Assembly (NCBI RefSeq): GCF_036178145.1
Contig: NZ_CP108067.1
Span: forward strand, 9,873,001-9,937,000
Reading direction: 5' to 3'
From: Streptomyces sp. NBC_00273
GTDB taxonomy: Bacteria > Actinomycetota > Actinomycetes > Streptomycetales > Streptomycetaceae
Length of the DNA stretch: 64,000 bases
A program made the translations under genes and the position numbers. Below are positions 43,701 to 51,741 of this stretch, in pieces. Numbering within the stretch: position 1 is the stretch's first letter; each line of letters starts with the position of its first letter. The notes under the pieces are model-generated. The model saw only the letters and a list, made by a program, of their open reading frames with translations, was not told where the DNA came from and did no database searches.

Positions 43701-44576
43701 TCACTCGTGGGCGATGACGGCCACCGGCGAGACCGCGTGGTGCATCACGGCGTGTGTGATGGGGCCGATGTGAGTGCCGAATGCGGAGTGGCGGATACGG
43801 CGGCCGACGACGACGAGGGCGGCGGTGGAGGCCGCGTCGAGGATCTGAATCGCCGGCTGGCCGATGGTGGCCCGGGAGTCGACCTGCAGCGAAGGGTACT
43901 TCTCGTGCCAGGGGCTGATCATCTCGTCCAGTGCGGTGGTGATGCCGTGGGCCATTTCCTGCTGGACCCCCGGGTCGAGGGCTGGTGCGTAGCTGAGGAT
44001 GGGCGGTGGCGACCAGCCGTGGATGATCACGAGCGGGCAGTGGCGGTGCGACGCCTCCTCGAAGGCGAAGGCGAGCAGCTTGTCACAGGGCTGGTGGATG
44101 TCCACGCCGACCACGATGGGCCCGCGGTCGCGGGTGCCGTCCGGCGGATTGCCCGCGCGGTCCACCGACCGGACCAGCACGACGGGGCGAACGGCCTCGA
44201 TGAGGGTGGCAGTGCTGGTGGACCCGACGAGGAATCCCGCGATGCTGCCGAGCGCGCGTGAGCCGAGTACGAGCATGTCGGAGTCCTCGGCGGCGCGTGT
44301 GAGAGCCAGGGAAGGCAGCCCGCCCACTCGGCGGGTGTCGACCTTCAAAGACGGATGTAGACGGCGCGTCTTATCGGCGGTGTCGCGGAGGACGGCCTCG
44401 GCCCACTGCCGACGTTCCTCGGTGGTCGTGACGGGAAGCGGGGGATTCTCCAGCCATTCCTCTGCGTGGACCAGGTCCAGGGACGCACCGCGGAGCTCGG
44501 CTTCATAGGCCGCCCAGCGGGCAGCCGCCGTGCTCTCCGGGGACCCGTCGAGACCGACGGTCACTCGGTTCGCCAT
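43701..44576 (-). CDS. Universal stress protein, two UspA domains
   Basis: A 291-residue USP: VTVGLDGSPESTAAARWAAYEAELRG, GSRALGSIAGFLVGSTSTATLI, then VVGVDIHQPCDKLLAFAFEEASHRHC and GRRIRHSAFGTHIGPITHAVMHHAVSPVAVIAHE. The start at 44576 uses AAGGAG nine bases upstream rather than the in-frame ATG at 44597. It shares the GPITHAVMHHA ending with the USPs at 45356 and 49176. It heads an operon with the nitroreductase. Confidence 0.93.
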   Translation of the reverse strand: MANRVTVGLDGSPESTAAARWAAYEAELRGASLDLVHAEEWLENPPLPVTTTEERRQWAEAVLRDTADKTRRLHPSLKVDTRRVGGLPSLALTRAAEDSDMLVLGSRALGSIAGFLVGSTSTATLIEAVRPVVLVRSVDRAGNPPDGTRDRGPIVVGVDIHQPCDKLLAFAFEEASHRHCPLVIIHGWSPPPILSYAPALDPGVQQEMAHGITTALDEMISPWHEKYPSLQVDSRATIGQPAIQILDAASTAALVVVGRRIRHSAFGTHIGPITHAVMHHAVSPVAVIAHE

Positions 44577-44652
44577 GGTCGCCATCTCCTTCTTCATGGG
44601 TCGGCGCTTCTCCCGCCCACTTCAGACTGACTGCCCGACGGCCTCCTGTTGA

Positions 44653-44687
44653 GGGGCCGGTCGGCCCCTCGTGGGACCGACCGGCCC
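44653..44687. promoter_or_regulatory. Paired DevR-like boxes, strongest in the window
   Basis: GGGGCCGGTCGGCCCC (44653-44668) and GGGACCGACCGGCCC (44673-44687), 20 bp apart, between the USP/nitroreductase operon (minus) and the CBS gene (plus). Both are near-perfect palindromes. The rest of the 335-bp gap has no gene I can support. Confidence 0.8.
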
Positions 44688-44911
44688 CGTCTCCGGTGCG
44701 GTGGACGAGAGGTCTGGGGCCTTGATCAACCAGGGCGGTCACGGCAGGCGGTCTGTCGGCCGGCCCGGCGTCCGGCAAGAGCCCGGAAGGCCTTGGGCTG
44801 TTCTCCATGGCGCAGGGAAGCCACGCCCCCATGATCTCGCGTCGACGAGCGCGGCGCTGGGCCCCAGCCCAGACTGGAGACGGACAGGGATACGCACGTG
44901 AGGAGGCAGCC

Positions 44912-45331
44912 ATGACCACCGCACGGGACATCATGCACAGCGGTGCCACCTGCGTACAGGAGACCGAGACGCTCATGGACGCGGCCCGGCGGATGAGCGA
45001 ACTGGACGTCGGTGCGCTGCCGATCTGCGGGCCCGACGACCGTCTGCACGGCATCATCACCGACCGTGACATCGTGCTGAAGTGCCTGGCCAAGGGCAAG
45101 GACCCGCACCACATGACAGCCGGGCAGCTCGCGCAGGGCAAGCCGATCACGGTCGACGCGGGCGCTGACACGAGCCAGGTGCTGCAGACGATGCAGGATC
45201 ACCGGATCCGGCGTGTCCCGGTGATCGCCGACCACCGCCTCGTCGGGATGATCAGCGAGGCCGATCTCGCCAGGCACCTGTCCGAGGAGCAGGTAGGCCA
45301 CTTCGTCGAGACGATCTGCGCGGAGCGGTAA
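44912..45331 (+). CDS. Two-CBS-domain protein (Hrp1/Rv2626c-like)
   Basis: A 139-residue protein made of two CBS domains and little else: ARDIMHSGATCVQETETLMDAARRM, VGALPICGPDDRLHGIITDRDIVL, then GKPITVDAGADTSQVLQTMQDHRIRRVPVIADHRLVGMISEADLA. Length and motifs follow Hrp1 (Rv2626c), a DosR-induced protein of unknown activity. AGGAGGCAGCC precedes the ATG. Confidence 0.92.
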   Translation: MTTARDIMHSGATCVQETETLMDAARRMSELDVGALPICGPDDRLHGIITDRDIVLKCLAKGKDPHHMTAGQLAQGKPITVDAGADTSQVLQTMQDHRIRRVPVIADHRLVGMISEADLARHLSEEQVGHFVETICAER

Positions 45332-45355
45332 GCCGCAGCGCGTCGTCTTGCACCG

Positions 45356-46231
45356 CTATTCGTGCGCGATGACGGCGACGGGTGCCTTGGCGTGGTGAAG
45401 GACCGAGTGAGTGACCGGTCCGATGTGCGCGCCGATCGAGGACTTTCGGATGCGGCGGCCGACGACGATGAGACCCGCTTCGGAAGACCTCTCGACGAGT
45501 TCTGTAGCGGCGTGCCCGGCGCTCGCGCGCGAGATGACGCCGACATCCGGGTACTTGTCCCGCCAGGGTCCCAGGACGTCGCCCAGAGAGGCCTCCGCGC
45601 TCATTTCGAGCTGGGCGTGAACTCTCGGGTCGTACGCCGCGCCGTACCCCACCAGCGGAGGCAGTGACCAGCTGTGCAGGACATGGAGGGCGCAGGCCCG
45701 TCGCGCCGCTTCCTCGAAGGCGAAGGTGAGCAGCGCATCGCACGGCCGGCTGATGTCAACGCCCACCAGCAGCTCACGGGCTGCGTGCCGGTGGTCGGGG
45801 TGCGGCACCGCGTCCTCGCTCGCCCGCACCATGACCACCGGCCGTACCGTCGCCTGGATGACCGCCATGCCGACGGAACCGAGGACGAAGCCCGTGACGG
45901 TGCCCAGTCCCCGAGAGCCCAGGACGATCATGTCCGCGCCGGCCGCGACGCCGACGAGCTCGGCGGCCGGCCTGCCGTCGAATGATCGGATACCGACCTC
46001 CAATTCGGGGTGGCTCGCGCGCAGTTCGTCGGCGGTCTCATTAAGCAGCGCCTGGGCCCAGTGGCGGCGTATATCGCTCGTCGGCACCGGGCGGTCGCGG
46101 GGAGATGACCATTCCTCGGCGTGGACGAGGTGGAGCGGCACGCCGCGCAGGAGGGCCTCTCGCGCCGCCCAATGGGCGGCCGCGAGGCTTTCCGCGGATC
46201 CGTCGAGGCCGACGACGATTCGACCGTTCAT
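45356..46231 (-). CDS. Universal stress protein, two UspA domains
   Basis: A 291-residue USP: IVVGLDGSAESLAAAHWAAREALLRG, GSRGLGTVTGFVLGSVGMAVI, LLVGVDISRPCDALLTFAFEEAARRAC and GRRIRKSSIGAHIGPVTHSVLHHAKAPVAVIAHE. It ends the CBS-BON run on the minus strand and is probably read with it, 77 bases after the previous stop. Confidence 0.93.
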   Translation of the reverse strand: MNGRIVVGLDGSAESLAAAHWAAREALLRGVPLHLVHAEEWSSPRDRPVPTSDIRRHWAQALLNETADELRASHPELEVGIRSFDGRPAAELVGVAAGADMIVLGSRGLGTVTGFVLGSVGMAVIQATVRPVVMVRASEDAVPHPDHRHAARELLVGVDISRPCDALLTFAFEEAARRACALHVLHSWSLPPLVGYGAAYDPRVHAQLEMSAEASLGDVLGPWRDKYPDVGVISRASAGHAATELVERSSEAGLIVVGRRIRKSSIGAHIGPVTHSVLHHAKAPVAVIAHE

Positions 46232-46308
46232 GATGGCTTCTCTCGGCAGGGGTCCGCATCGGTCAGGGAGTTCGTCTCCGCCCGTGTCGAGGCGGAGCGC
46301 CGGCTTCT

Positions 46309-46965
46309 TCAGACTGAGTTCGTGTCGTCGATGGCGTATCCGAGATGCTGGGTTACGGAGACCACGCCGTCCACGGTCCGGCAGAGGCGTTCGATGAGCG
46401 GGATGAGGCTCCTGAAGTCGACGGTTCCGTGCAGTTCGACCCGGCCGTCGGTGACGGCCACGGTGATGGCCGAGGGGCTCTGACGCACGCCGAGTTCGAG
46501 CACATCACCCATGATCTCGTGACGGATGTCCTCGTCGTCCCGGAGGAAGATCCGCAGCAGGTCCCGTCGGCTGACGATTCCGATCAGTACGTCCGAGTCG
46601 TCCACGACCAGGAGCCGCTTGACTCCTTGGGCTTCCATCAATCGGGCGGCTTCGGCGACGGTCCAGTCCGGTCTGGCGCACACGGGGGGCGAGGACATCA
46701 GCTCCTCGGCACGCGTACCCGCGGCCTTGTCCTCCTGCCAGGCCTCCCGTTCGGGAAGTGACCGAAAGTAGTCGCTTTGGCCTGCGGACTTCGGCAGCAG
46801 GTCCCGCTCCGAGATCACGCCGAGCGGGTGGCCGGAATGGTCGACGACCGGGACGGCCGACACCTTGTGTTCCGTCAGGGTGCGGGCGACCTCCTTGAAG
46901 GGGGCGTTGTTGGGGACAGCGACGACCTCGCGGGTCATCAGCTCGCGGACTTCCCGATGCTTCAT
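46309..46965 (-). CDS. CBS-BON protein
   Basis: A 218-residue protein: ELMTREVVAVPNNAPFKEVARTL, LGVISERDLL; MSSPPVCARPDWTVAEAARLM, VKRLLVVDDSDVLIGIVSRRDLL; BON domain ITVAVTDGRVELHGTVDFRSLIPLIERLCRTVDGVVSVTQHLGY. It lies nine bases from the preceding CBS-BON gene, in a run of three that ends with a USP. Confidence 0.92.
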   Translation of the reverse strand: MKHREVRELMTREVVAVPNNAPFKEVARTLTEHKVSAVPVVDHSGHPLGVISERDLLPKSAGQSDYFRSLPEREAWQEDKAAGTRAEELMSSPPVCARPDWTVAEAARLMEAQGVKRLLVVDDSDVLIGIVSRRDLLRIFLRDDEDIRHEIMGDVLELGVRQSPSAITVAVTDGRVELHGTVDFRSLIPLIERLCRTVDGVVSVTQHLGYAIDDTNSV

Positions 46966-46974
46966 GCTCTTCTC

Positions 46975-47601
46975 CTACCGCTCCGCGGTCGGCCCAGCGC
47001 AGACCGACACGTCGTCCTGCTCGTAGTCGAGCCGGTTGACCACGTCCACGACGCCGTCGACGCTCTGACACAGGCGCAGCACGATGGGGACCAGGCTGCG
47101 TCGGCCGACGGTCCCGCTGAGGGTCACCAGCCCGTCGGTGACCTCGACGGTCAACGACGACGGGCTGAGCCCGAGGGTGCGGGTCAGAACGTCTTCGAGG
47201 ATTTCCTCCTGGATCGCGTGGTCCCTGCGCAGGAAGAGCTGAAGCAGGTCGCTGCGGCTCAGGATGCCGATCAGTCGGCCGGCGGCGTCCACTACGGGCA
47301 GTCTCTTGACTTGGCGCCCCCGCATGACCCGCGCTGCGCGGACGACGCTCCATTCGGTCCGAGCGGTGATGGCGGGGCTGGTCATGACATCGGCGGCGGT
47401 GTTCGCGCCGCTGCCGGAGCTGCGCTTGCGGAGCAAGTCGGCTTCGGAGACGACGCCCACGGGGTGTTCGGCCTCGTCCACCACGGGTACGGCGGAGATG
47501 TCGAACTCCTTCAAGAGTCTGGCGATTTCCTTGAACGGGGTGCCGCGCCGGACGCTGACGGCTGTCGGGGTCATCAGGTCGGCGACGCTGCGGTGCCTCA
47601 T
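46975..47601 (-). CDS. CBS-BON protein
   Basis: A 208-residue protein: DLMTPTAVSVRRGTPFKEIARLL, VGVVSEADLL; MTSPAITARTEWSVVRAARVM, VKRLPVVDAAGRLIGILSRSDLL; BON domain LTVEVTDGLVTLSGTVGRRSLVPIVLRLCQSVDGVVDVVNRLDY. Middle gene of the run 47614-46975-46309. Confidence 0.92.
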   Translation of the reverse strand: MRHRSVADLMTPTAVSVRRGTPFKEIARLLKEFDISAVPVVDEAEHPVGVVSEADLLRKRSSGSGANTAADVMTSPAITARTEWSVVRAARVMRGRQVKRLPVVDAAGRLIGILSRSDLLQLFLRRDHAIQEEILEDVLTRTLGLSPSSLTVEVTDGLVTLSGTVGRRSLVPIVLRLCQSVDGVVDVVNRLDYEQDDVSVCAGPTAER

Positions 47602-47613
47602 CGTCGGCCTCCT

Positions 47614-48219
47614 TCACGCGCGGACTTCGGTGTCGAGGCGCACGGCCGTGACGTCCACGACCCCGGGTACGGTGCGAGCGACTCGGACCAGCACGTCTTT
47701 GAGGGCCGGGTCCGGGATGGAGCCGTCCAGCTGGACGATGCCGTCGGCCACGTGGACCTGCACCATGGCCGAGCCGGCGGGGATGAGCTCGGCCATGATC
47801 AGCCGGCGGAGCTCCTCGGCGATGTCCGCGTCGGGGCGGAGGTAGATCTTGAGGAGATCGCCCCGGCTGACCACGCCGACGAGGCGGCCGTCGCCGTCGA
47901 CGACGGGGAGCCGCTTGAGGTGGCCGCGGGCCATCAGGCGGGCGGCGCCGGGGATGGTGGCGTCCTTGGTCACGGTGACCGCTGGTACGGTCATCAGCTG
48001 CCCGGCGCTGACTGCGCGGGACTCGTCCGCGCCCTGGGCCTTGAGCAGCAGGTCCGCTTCGGACACCACGCCGGCGACCCGTCCTTCCTCCGAGAGGACG
48101 GGCAGAGCGCTGATCCGCCACTGCCGCATGGCCTCCACGATGTCCTTGAACGGTGTTCTGCGGTCGACGGAGATGACGGCATGAGTCATTACGTCCTCGA
48201 CGGTGCGAAGCTGCTTCAT
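47614..48219 (-). CDS. CBS-BON protein
   Basis: A 201-residue protein: DVMTHAVISVDRRTPFKDIVEAM, VAGVVSEADLL; MTVPAVTVTKDATIPGAARLM, LKRLPVVDGDGRLVGVVSRGDLL; BON domain VQVHVADGIVQLDGSIPDPALKDVLVRVARTVPGVVDVTAVRL. The BON half is nearer the 9895/30588 type than its neighbours. The start at 48219 follows TGGAGGCATC. It is first in an operon of three CBS-BON genes and a USP. Confidence 0.92.
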   Translation of the reverse strand: MKQLRTVEDVMTHAVISVDRRTPFKDIVEAMRQWRISALPVLSEEGRVAGVVSEADLLLKAQGADESRAVSAGQLMTVPAVTVTKDATIPGAARLMARGHLKRLPVVDGDGRLVGVVSRGDLLKIYLRPDADIAEELRRLIMAELIPAGSAMVQVHVADGIVQLDGSIPDPALKDVLVRVARTVPGVVDVTAVRLDTEVRA

Positions 48220-48281
48220 GATGCCTCCAGAAGCGGAGTCCTGATACGTCCGAGCGTGGGCACCTGTGCCCGTCGGCGGTA

Positions 48282-48317
48282 GGGCCGTCAGGGGGTCACT
48301 TCGGGCTGATCGGCCCT
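48282..48317. promoter_or_regulatory. DevR-like box upstream of the CBS-BON operon
   Basis: GGGCTGATCGGCCCT (48303-48317) with a degenerate partner GGGCCGTCAGGGGGT (48282-48296), 21 bp apart, 63-98 bp upstream of the start at 48219. Confidence 0.6.
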
Positions 48318-48406
48318 GTTGTTCAGGTATCGGGCGTGCTTTTATGAAATTGACGGAAAGAGTCCCTGAGAGGATGCGGAGAAGCGGCTGGCGGCCGTGC
48401 ACCGCA

Positions 48407-48442
48407 CGATCGGGATCCGCGAGAAGCGGGCGGGCTCTTTCC
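48407..48442. repeat. 36-bp dispersed repeat, copy 2
   Basis: 35 of 36 bases match 1645-1680. It lies 19 bases beyond the stop of the CBS-BON gene at 48461, in the same orientation relative to a CBS gene as copy 1. Confidence 0.8.
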
Positions 48443-48446
48443 GCCC
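48428..48446 (-). terminator. Hairpin terminator of the 48461 gene
   Basis: GGGCGG and CCGCCC form 6-bp arms around GCTCTTT, overlapping the 36-bp repeat. Read on the minus strand the hairpin starts 15 bases after the stop. Confidence 0.5.
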
Positions 48447-48460
48447 TTTGTCCTGAGGAG

Positions 48461-49147
48461 TCAATGCGTCGCACGGTGAGGGTCGGCGACCGGAGACAGG
48501 TCGTCGACCGCGTAGCCGAGGGCTTGGTCCACGCTGACGACCCCGTCGACCGATCGGCACAGCCTTTCGACAACCGGAATCGTCGACCGCTCCTCGACCC
48601 GACCGCTCAAGGAGACGACCCCTTCGCTTACGTCCACCGCAACGCCTCCCGGGGTGATCCTGAGGGTCCGGCCCAGTACGTCGTCGACGATTTCGTCGCG
48701 GATGGCGTCATCACGGCGGAGCATGGGGCGCAGCAGGTCGGTGCGGCTGACGATGCCCACAAGGGTTCCGGTCTCGTCGACCACCGGCAGACGCTTGACA
48801 CCTCGCTCGTGCAGGAAGCGGGCCGTCTCGACGATGCCCCACTCCGGACGGGCGGTCAGGACCGGGGTGGACATCAGATCGCCGGCGGTCCGGGCGCCCA
48901 TGGAGGCACGGTCCATGGGCGCCGCGGCGCGCATGGGGTCGCGCCCTTCGGTATCGGGCAGCCCGGCCTGCCTGCGAAGCAGGTCGGCTTCGGAGACGAT
49001 GCCGATCGGATGGCGACGGGTGTCCACGACGGGCAGGGCCGAGACCTTGTTGTTGTCGAGGCTCCGGGCGACCGTCTTGAGCGAGGCTTCGGGGCTCGCC
49101 GTGGCCACGTTCCGGGTCATGACGTCTGCGACGGTGCGATGAGACAT
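48461..49147 (-). CDS. CBS-BON protein
   Basis: A 228-residue protein: DVMTRNVATASPEASLKTVARSL, IGIVSEADLL; MSTPVLTARPEWGIVETARFL, VKRLPVVDETGTLVGIVSRTDLL; BON domain VAVDVSEGVVSLSGRVEERSTIPVVERLCRSVDGVVSVDQALGY. A Met/Ala-rich linker of about 20 residues separates the CBS domains. It lies 28 bases downstream of the USP at 49176 and shares its boxes. Confidence 0.92.
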   Translation of the reverse strand: MSHRTVADVMTRNVATASPEASLKTVARSLDNNKVSALPVVDTRRHPIGIVSEADLLRRQAGLPDTEGRDPMRAAAPMDRASMGARTAGDLMSTPVLTARPEWGIVETARFLHERGVKRLPVVDETGTLVGIVSRTDLLRPMLRRDDAIRDEIVDDVLGRTLRITPGGVAVDVSEGVVSLSGRVEERSTIPVVERLCRSVDGVVSVDQALGYAVDDLSPVADPHRATH

Positions 49148-49175
49148 GGTCCGATCTCCCTTGTGAGTAGGGCCG

Positions 49176-50045
49176 TCAGTCGTGAGCGATGACCGCGACG
49201 GGGGCGGCGGCGTGGTGCAGGACCGCATGGGCCACGGAGCCCAGATGCGCCCCCAGCGGGGAGCGGCGCTGATGGCGGCCCACCACGACGAGGTCCGCGC
49301 TTCTTACGGCCTGGACCAGCTGGTCTCCGGCGGGCCCCATGAACGCCTCGTGGGTGACGCTCACGGACGGGAACTTGTGCCGCCACGGCATCAGCATGTC
49401 GTCGAGCATCACGGTGACACTCCGGCCGACCTCCCGCTCGTTCTCCGGGTCGAAGAAGGGCGCGTACTGGTACATGGAGGGCATCTTCCAGCCGTGGATC
49501 GCACGCAGGGCGCAGCCGCGACGGTCGGCTTCCTCGAAGGCGAAGGTCAAGACCTTGTCCGCTGCCTCGTGGATGTCGATCCCCAGGACGATCTCCCCGT
49601 ACCGGATGGGCAAGGCCTCCTCGGGCGCGTGCGACACGCGTACGAGCACCACAGGCGTCTCGGTGGCCACAAGTGTTGACAAGCTCACCGAGCCGATGAG
49701 GAATCCGACCAGGCCTCCCACCCCACGGGAGCCGAGTACGAGCAGCCCGGCGTCCACCGCCTCCGCGGCCAGGGCTGCCGCCGGCCTGCCTGAGAGGCAT
49801 CTCGTCGAGACCTCCAGGCCGGGATGTCGGCGTCGCACATCCTCCAATGCCTCGGTGAGCGCCTCGTCGGCCCAACGGTCGGCCGCTTCGCGGCCCGGCC
49901 TCGGTACCGCAGGGCTGATCAGCCAGTCGACGGCGTGGACGAGCCTCAGCGGCACTTCGCGCAAGGCCGCCTCCCGGGCGCCCCAACGGGCCGCAGCCCG
50001 GCTCTCTGGAGAGCCGTCCACGCCGACGGTCACATGGTGCTTCAT
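49176..50045 (-). CDS. Universal stress protein, two UspA domains
   Basis: A 289-residue USP: VTVGVDGSPESRAAARWGAREAALRE, GSRGVGGLVGFLIGSVSLSTLV, IVLGIDIHEAADKVLTFAFEEADRRGC and GRHQRRSPLGAHLGSVAHAVLHHAAAPVAVIAHD. AAGGAGGTTCTGGCC fixes the start at 50045. It leads a two-gene operon with the CBS-BON gene at 48461. Confidence 0.93.
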   Translation of the reverse strand: MKHHVTVGVDGSPESRAAARWGAREAALREVPLRLVHAVDWLISPAVPRPGREAADRWADEALTEALEDVRRRHPGLEVSTRCLSGRPAAALAAEAVDAGLLVLGSRGVGGLVGFLIGSVSLSTLVATETPVVLVRVSHAPEEALPIRYGEIVLGIDIHEAADKVLTFAFEEADRRGCALRAIHGWKMPSMYQYAPFFDPENEREVGRSVTVMLDDMLMPWRHKFPSVSVTHEAFMGPAGDQLVQAVRSADLVVVGRHQRRSPLGAHLGSVAHAVLHHAAAPVAVIAHD

Positions 50046-50116
50046 GGCCAGAACCTCCTTGGGCAGCGCGGGGCCGCGGTCCTCTTCCAGCGTGGCCTGC
50101 GGCGCGATGACCGAGG

Positions 50117-50152
50117 AGGGGCCGAGTGGCCCCATATGGGGCCGATCAGCCC
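50117..50152. promoter_or_regulatory. Paired DevR-like boxes upstream of USP 49176
   Basis: GGGGCCGAGTGGCCCC (50117-50132) and GGGGCCGATCAGCCCC (50137-50152), 20 bp apart, 72 bp upstream of the USP start. They end only three bases before the stop of the ACP gene. Confidence 0.78.
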
Positions 50153-50154
50153 CG

Positions 50155-50406
50155 CTACTCCATGGAGGCGCGCGAGGCGACGTAGTCCGCACAGCCGTCC
50201 AGGGTGTTCAATGCCGGATAGTCGGACTCGGGCAGGGCGAGGCCGGTGCGCTCGCTCAGTGCCTCGATGAAGTTGAGGAAGTCCAGGGAGTCCATTTCCA
50301 GGCTCTCCCGGAAGTTCTCGTCCGGCGAGAGTGCGCCTGCGTCGGCGCCGGGAACCACGTCTGTCAGGACATCCTTGATCAGTACGAGGGCCTCGTCACG
50401 GTTCAC
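50155..50406 (-). CDS. Acyl carrier protein
   Basis: An 83-residue ACP: the phosphopantetheine site is Ser40 in ESLEMDSLDFLNFIEAL (DSL motif), with acidic helices around it. The GTG start overlaps the E2 stop by four bases (GTGA), so it is translationally coupled to a 2-oxoacid dehydrogenase E2. It has no ketosynthase or fatty-acid gene next to it. The function with E2 is not known; acyl transfer from lipoyl or CoA to the ACP is an inference. Confidence 0.92.
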   Translation of the reverse strand: MNRDEALVLIKDVLTDVVPGADAGALSPDENFRESLEMDSLDFLNFIEALSERTGLALPESDYPALNTLDGCADYVASRASME

Positions 50407-51740
50407 AGTTCCTCCGGTCGTTGGAGCAGGCGGTCGATGGCCGTCAGCAATCGCGCCCCGGTCGCACCGTCGCTCGCGCGGTGGTCGGCGGCGAGCGTGG
50501 CCGTCACGGTCGGGTGCACCGTGAGCATCCCGTCCACGGCCACCGGCCGCTCGGTGACACGCCCCAGGCCGACGAGGGCGACCTGAGGTGGGTAGATCAC
50601 CCCGAAGACGGCCTCGACCCCCTGATCGCCGAGGTTGGTCACCGTCAGTGTCGGATCTGCCGTCTCCGAAGCCCGCAGACGGCCGCTGCGAGCCCGCGAG
50701 ACCAGACCCTTCAGCGCCGCCATCAGCTCCGGCAGTGGCATGGTGTCGGCGTCCGCCAGCGCCGGTGCGACCAGGCCGCCGCCGCGCAGGGACACCGCGA
50801 CACCGAGCCGCACAGTAGGCGAGGGGACGAACGCCTCGTCCTTCCAATAGCCGTTCAGTTCCGGCACTTGGCGTGCTGCCAGGGCAACCGATTTGAGCAG
50901 CAGGGCCGCCGGCACGAGCCGTTCCACCACGGGCCTGCTCGCGTTCCGGTCGCGCATCCACGCCATCGCGACGGCCAGGTCGATCGTCGTCGACAAGTAG
51001 TAGTGGGGGATCTCGCGGTTCGCGCGGCTCATCAGAGCCGCGATCGCCGCGCGCGCCGGATGCTGGGGCTCGGCCGCTGCCGACGACCGGCGCGCCGGTT
51101 CGTGGCTTTCGACCGTAGAGGCCGGAGGGCTCCCCGTGGCGGCGCGTACATCGTCAGCCCGAATCGTGCCGCCCCGCCCGGTTCCCTTCAGGGCACTCAG
51201 GTCGACGCCCGACGACCGGGCCAGCCGACGGGCGAGCGGCGATGCCTTCACCCGATGCGGGCCCTCCGCCGGTGTGTGCTCGACGTCGAAACGTGTGATC
51301 CGACCGCCCTTGCCGGAACCGTGCACGGACGACAGGTCGATGCCCTTCTGCTCGGCCAAGTGCCTCACCAAGGGCGTGGACACGTCGCCCCCGCCCCGGG
51401 TCGTGGTGCGGCCGGGAGAGGCTTGCAGGTCGGAGGCCGGGACCGTCGGCCGCTTCGCAGGCGCAGGCGCAGGCGCAGGCGCAGGGGCAGAGGCCGGAGG
51501 CTCGGCCCCCGAGTCGATGACGGCCATCCGTGTGCCGACCGGCACGGTGGTCCCCGGTTCGACGAAGAGTGCACCGACCGTTCCCGAGTCGAAGCACTCG
51601 ACCTCGATCGTCGACTTCGCCGTCTCCACGACGGCGACGACATCGCCCTTTGCGACGGTGTCACCGGGCCCTATCAGCCATTCCACGAGGGTGCCCTCGT
51701 CCATGTCCGCGCCGAGGGAGGGCATGGTGAAGTCGGCCAT
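50403..51740 (-). CDS. 2-oxoacid dehydrogenase E2 (dihydrolipoamide acyltransferase)
   Basis: A 445-residue E2. Lipoyl domain 1-76 with lipoylated Lys42 (VVETAKSTIEVE), an Ala-Pro linker, two peripheral subunit-binding domains (about 122-155 PLVRHLAEQKGIDL..GSGKGGRITRFDV and 166-200 PLARRLARSSGVDL..GTGRGGTIRADDV) and the catalytic domain ending TATLAADHRASDGATGARL (active-site HRxSDG). Two binding domains in one E2 are unusual; one would be expected. No E3 gene is in the operon. The acyl group (acetyl or branched) cannot be told from sequence. Confidence 0.92.
   Translation of the reverse strand: MADFTMPSLGADMDEGTLVEWLIGPGDTVAKGDVVAVVETAKSTIEVECFDSGTVGALFVEPGTTVPVGTRMAVIDSGAEPPASAPAPAPAPAPAKRPTVPASDLQASPGRTTTRGGGDVSTPLVRHLAEQKGIDLSSVHGSGKGGRITRFDVEHTPAEGPHRVKASPLARRLARSSGVDLSALKGTGRGGTIRADDVRAATGSPPASTVESHEPARRSSAAAEPQHPARAAIAALMSRANREIPHYYLSTTIDLAVAMAWMRDRNASRPVVERLVPAALLLKSVALAARQVPELNGYWKDEAFVPSPTVRLGVAVSLRGGGLVAPALADADTMPLPELMAALKGLVSRARSGRLRASETADPTLTVTNLGDQGVEAVFGVIYPPQVALVGLGRVTERPVAVDGMLTVHPTVTATLAADHRASDGATGARLLTAIDRLLQRPEEL
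51457..51486. repeat. GCAGGC hexanucleotide tract in the E2 gene
   Basis: Five tandem 6-bp units encode the Ala-Pro linker after the lipoyl domain. Such tracts vary in copy number by slippage and would change linker length without changing the frame. Confidence 0.7.
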
Positions 51741-51741
51741 G

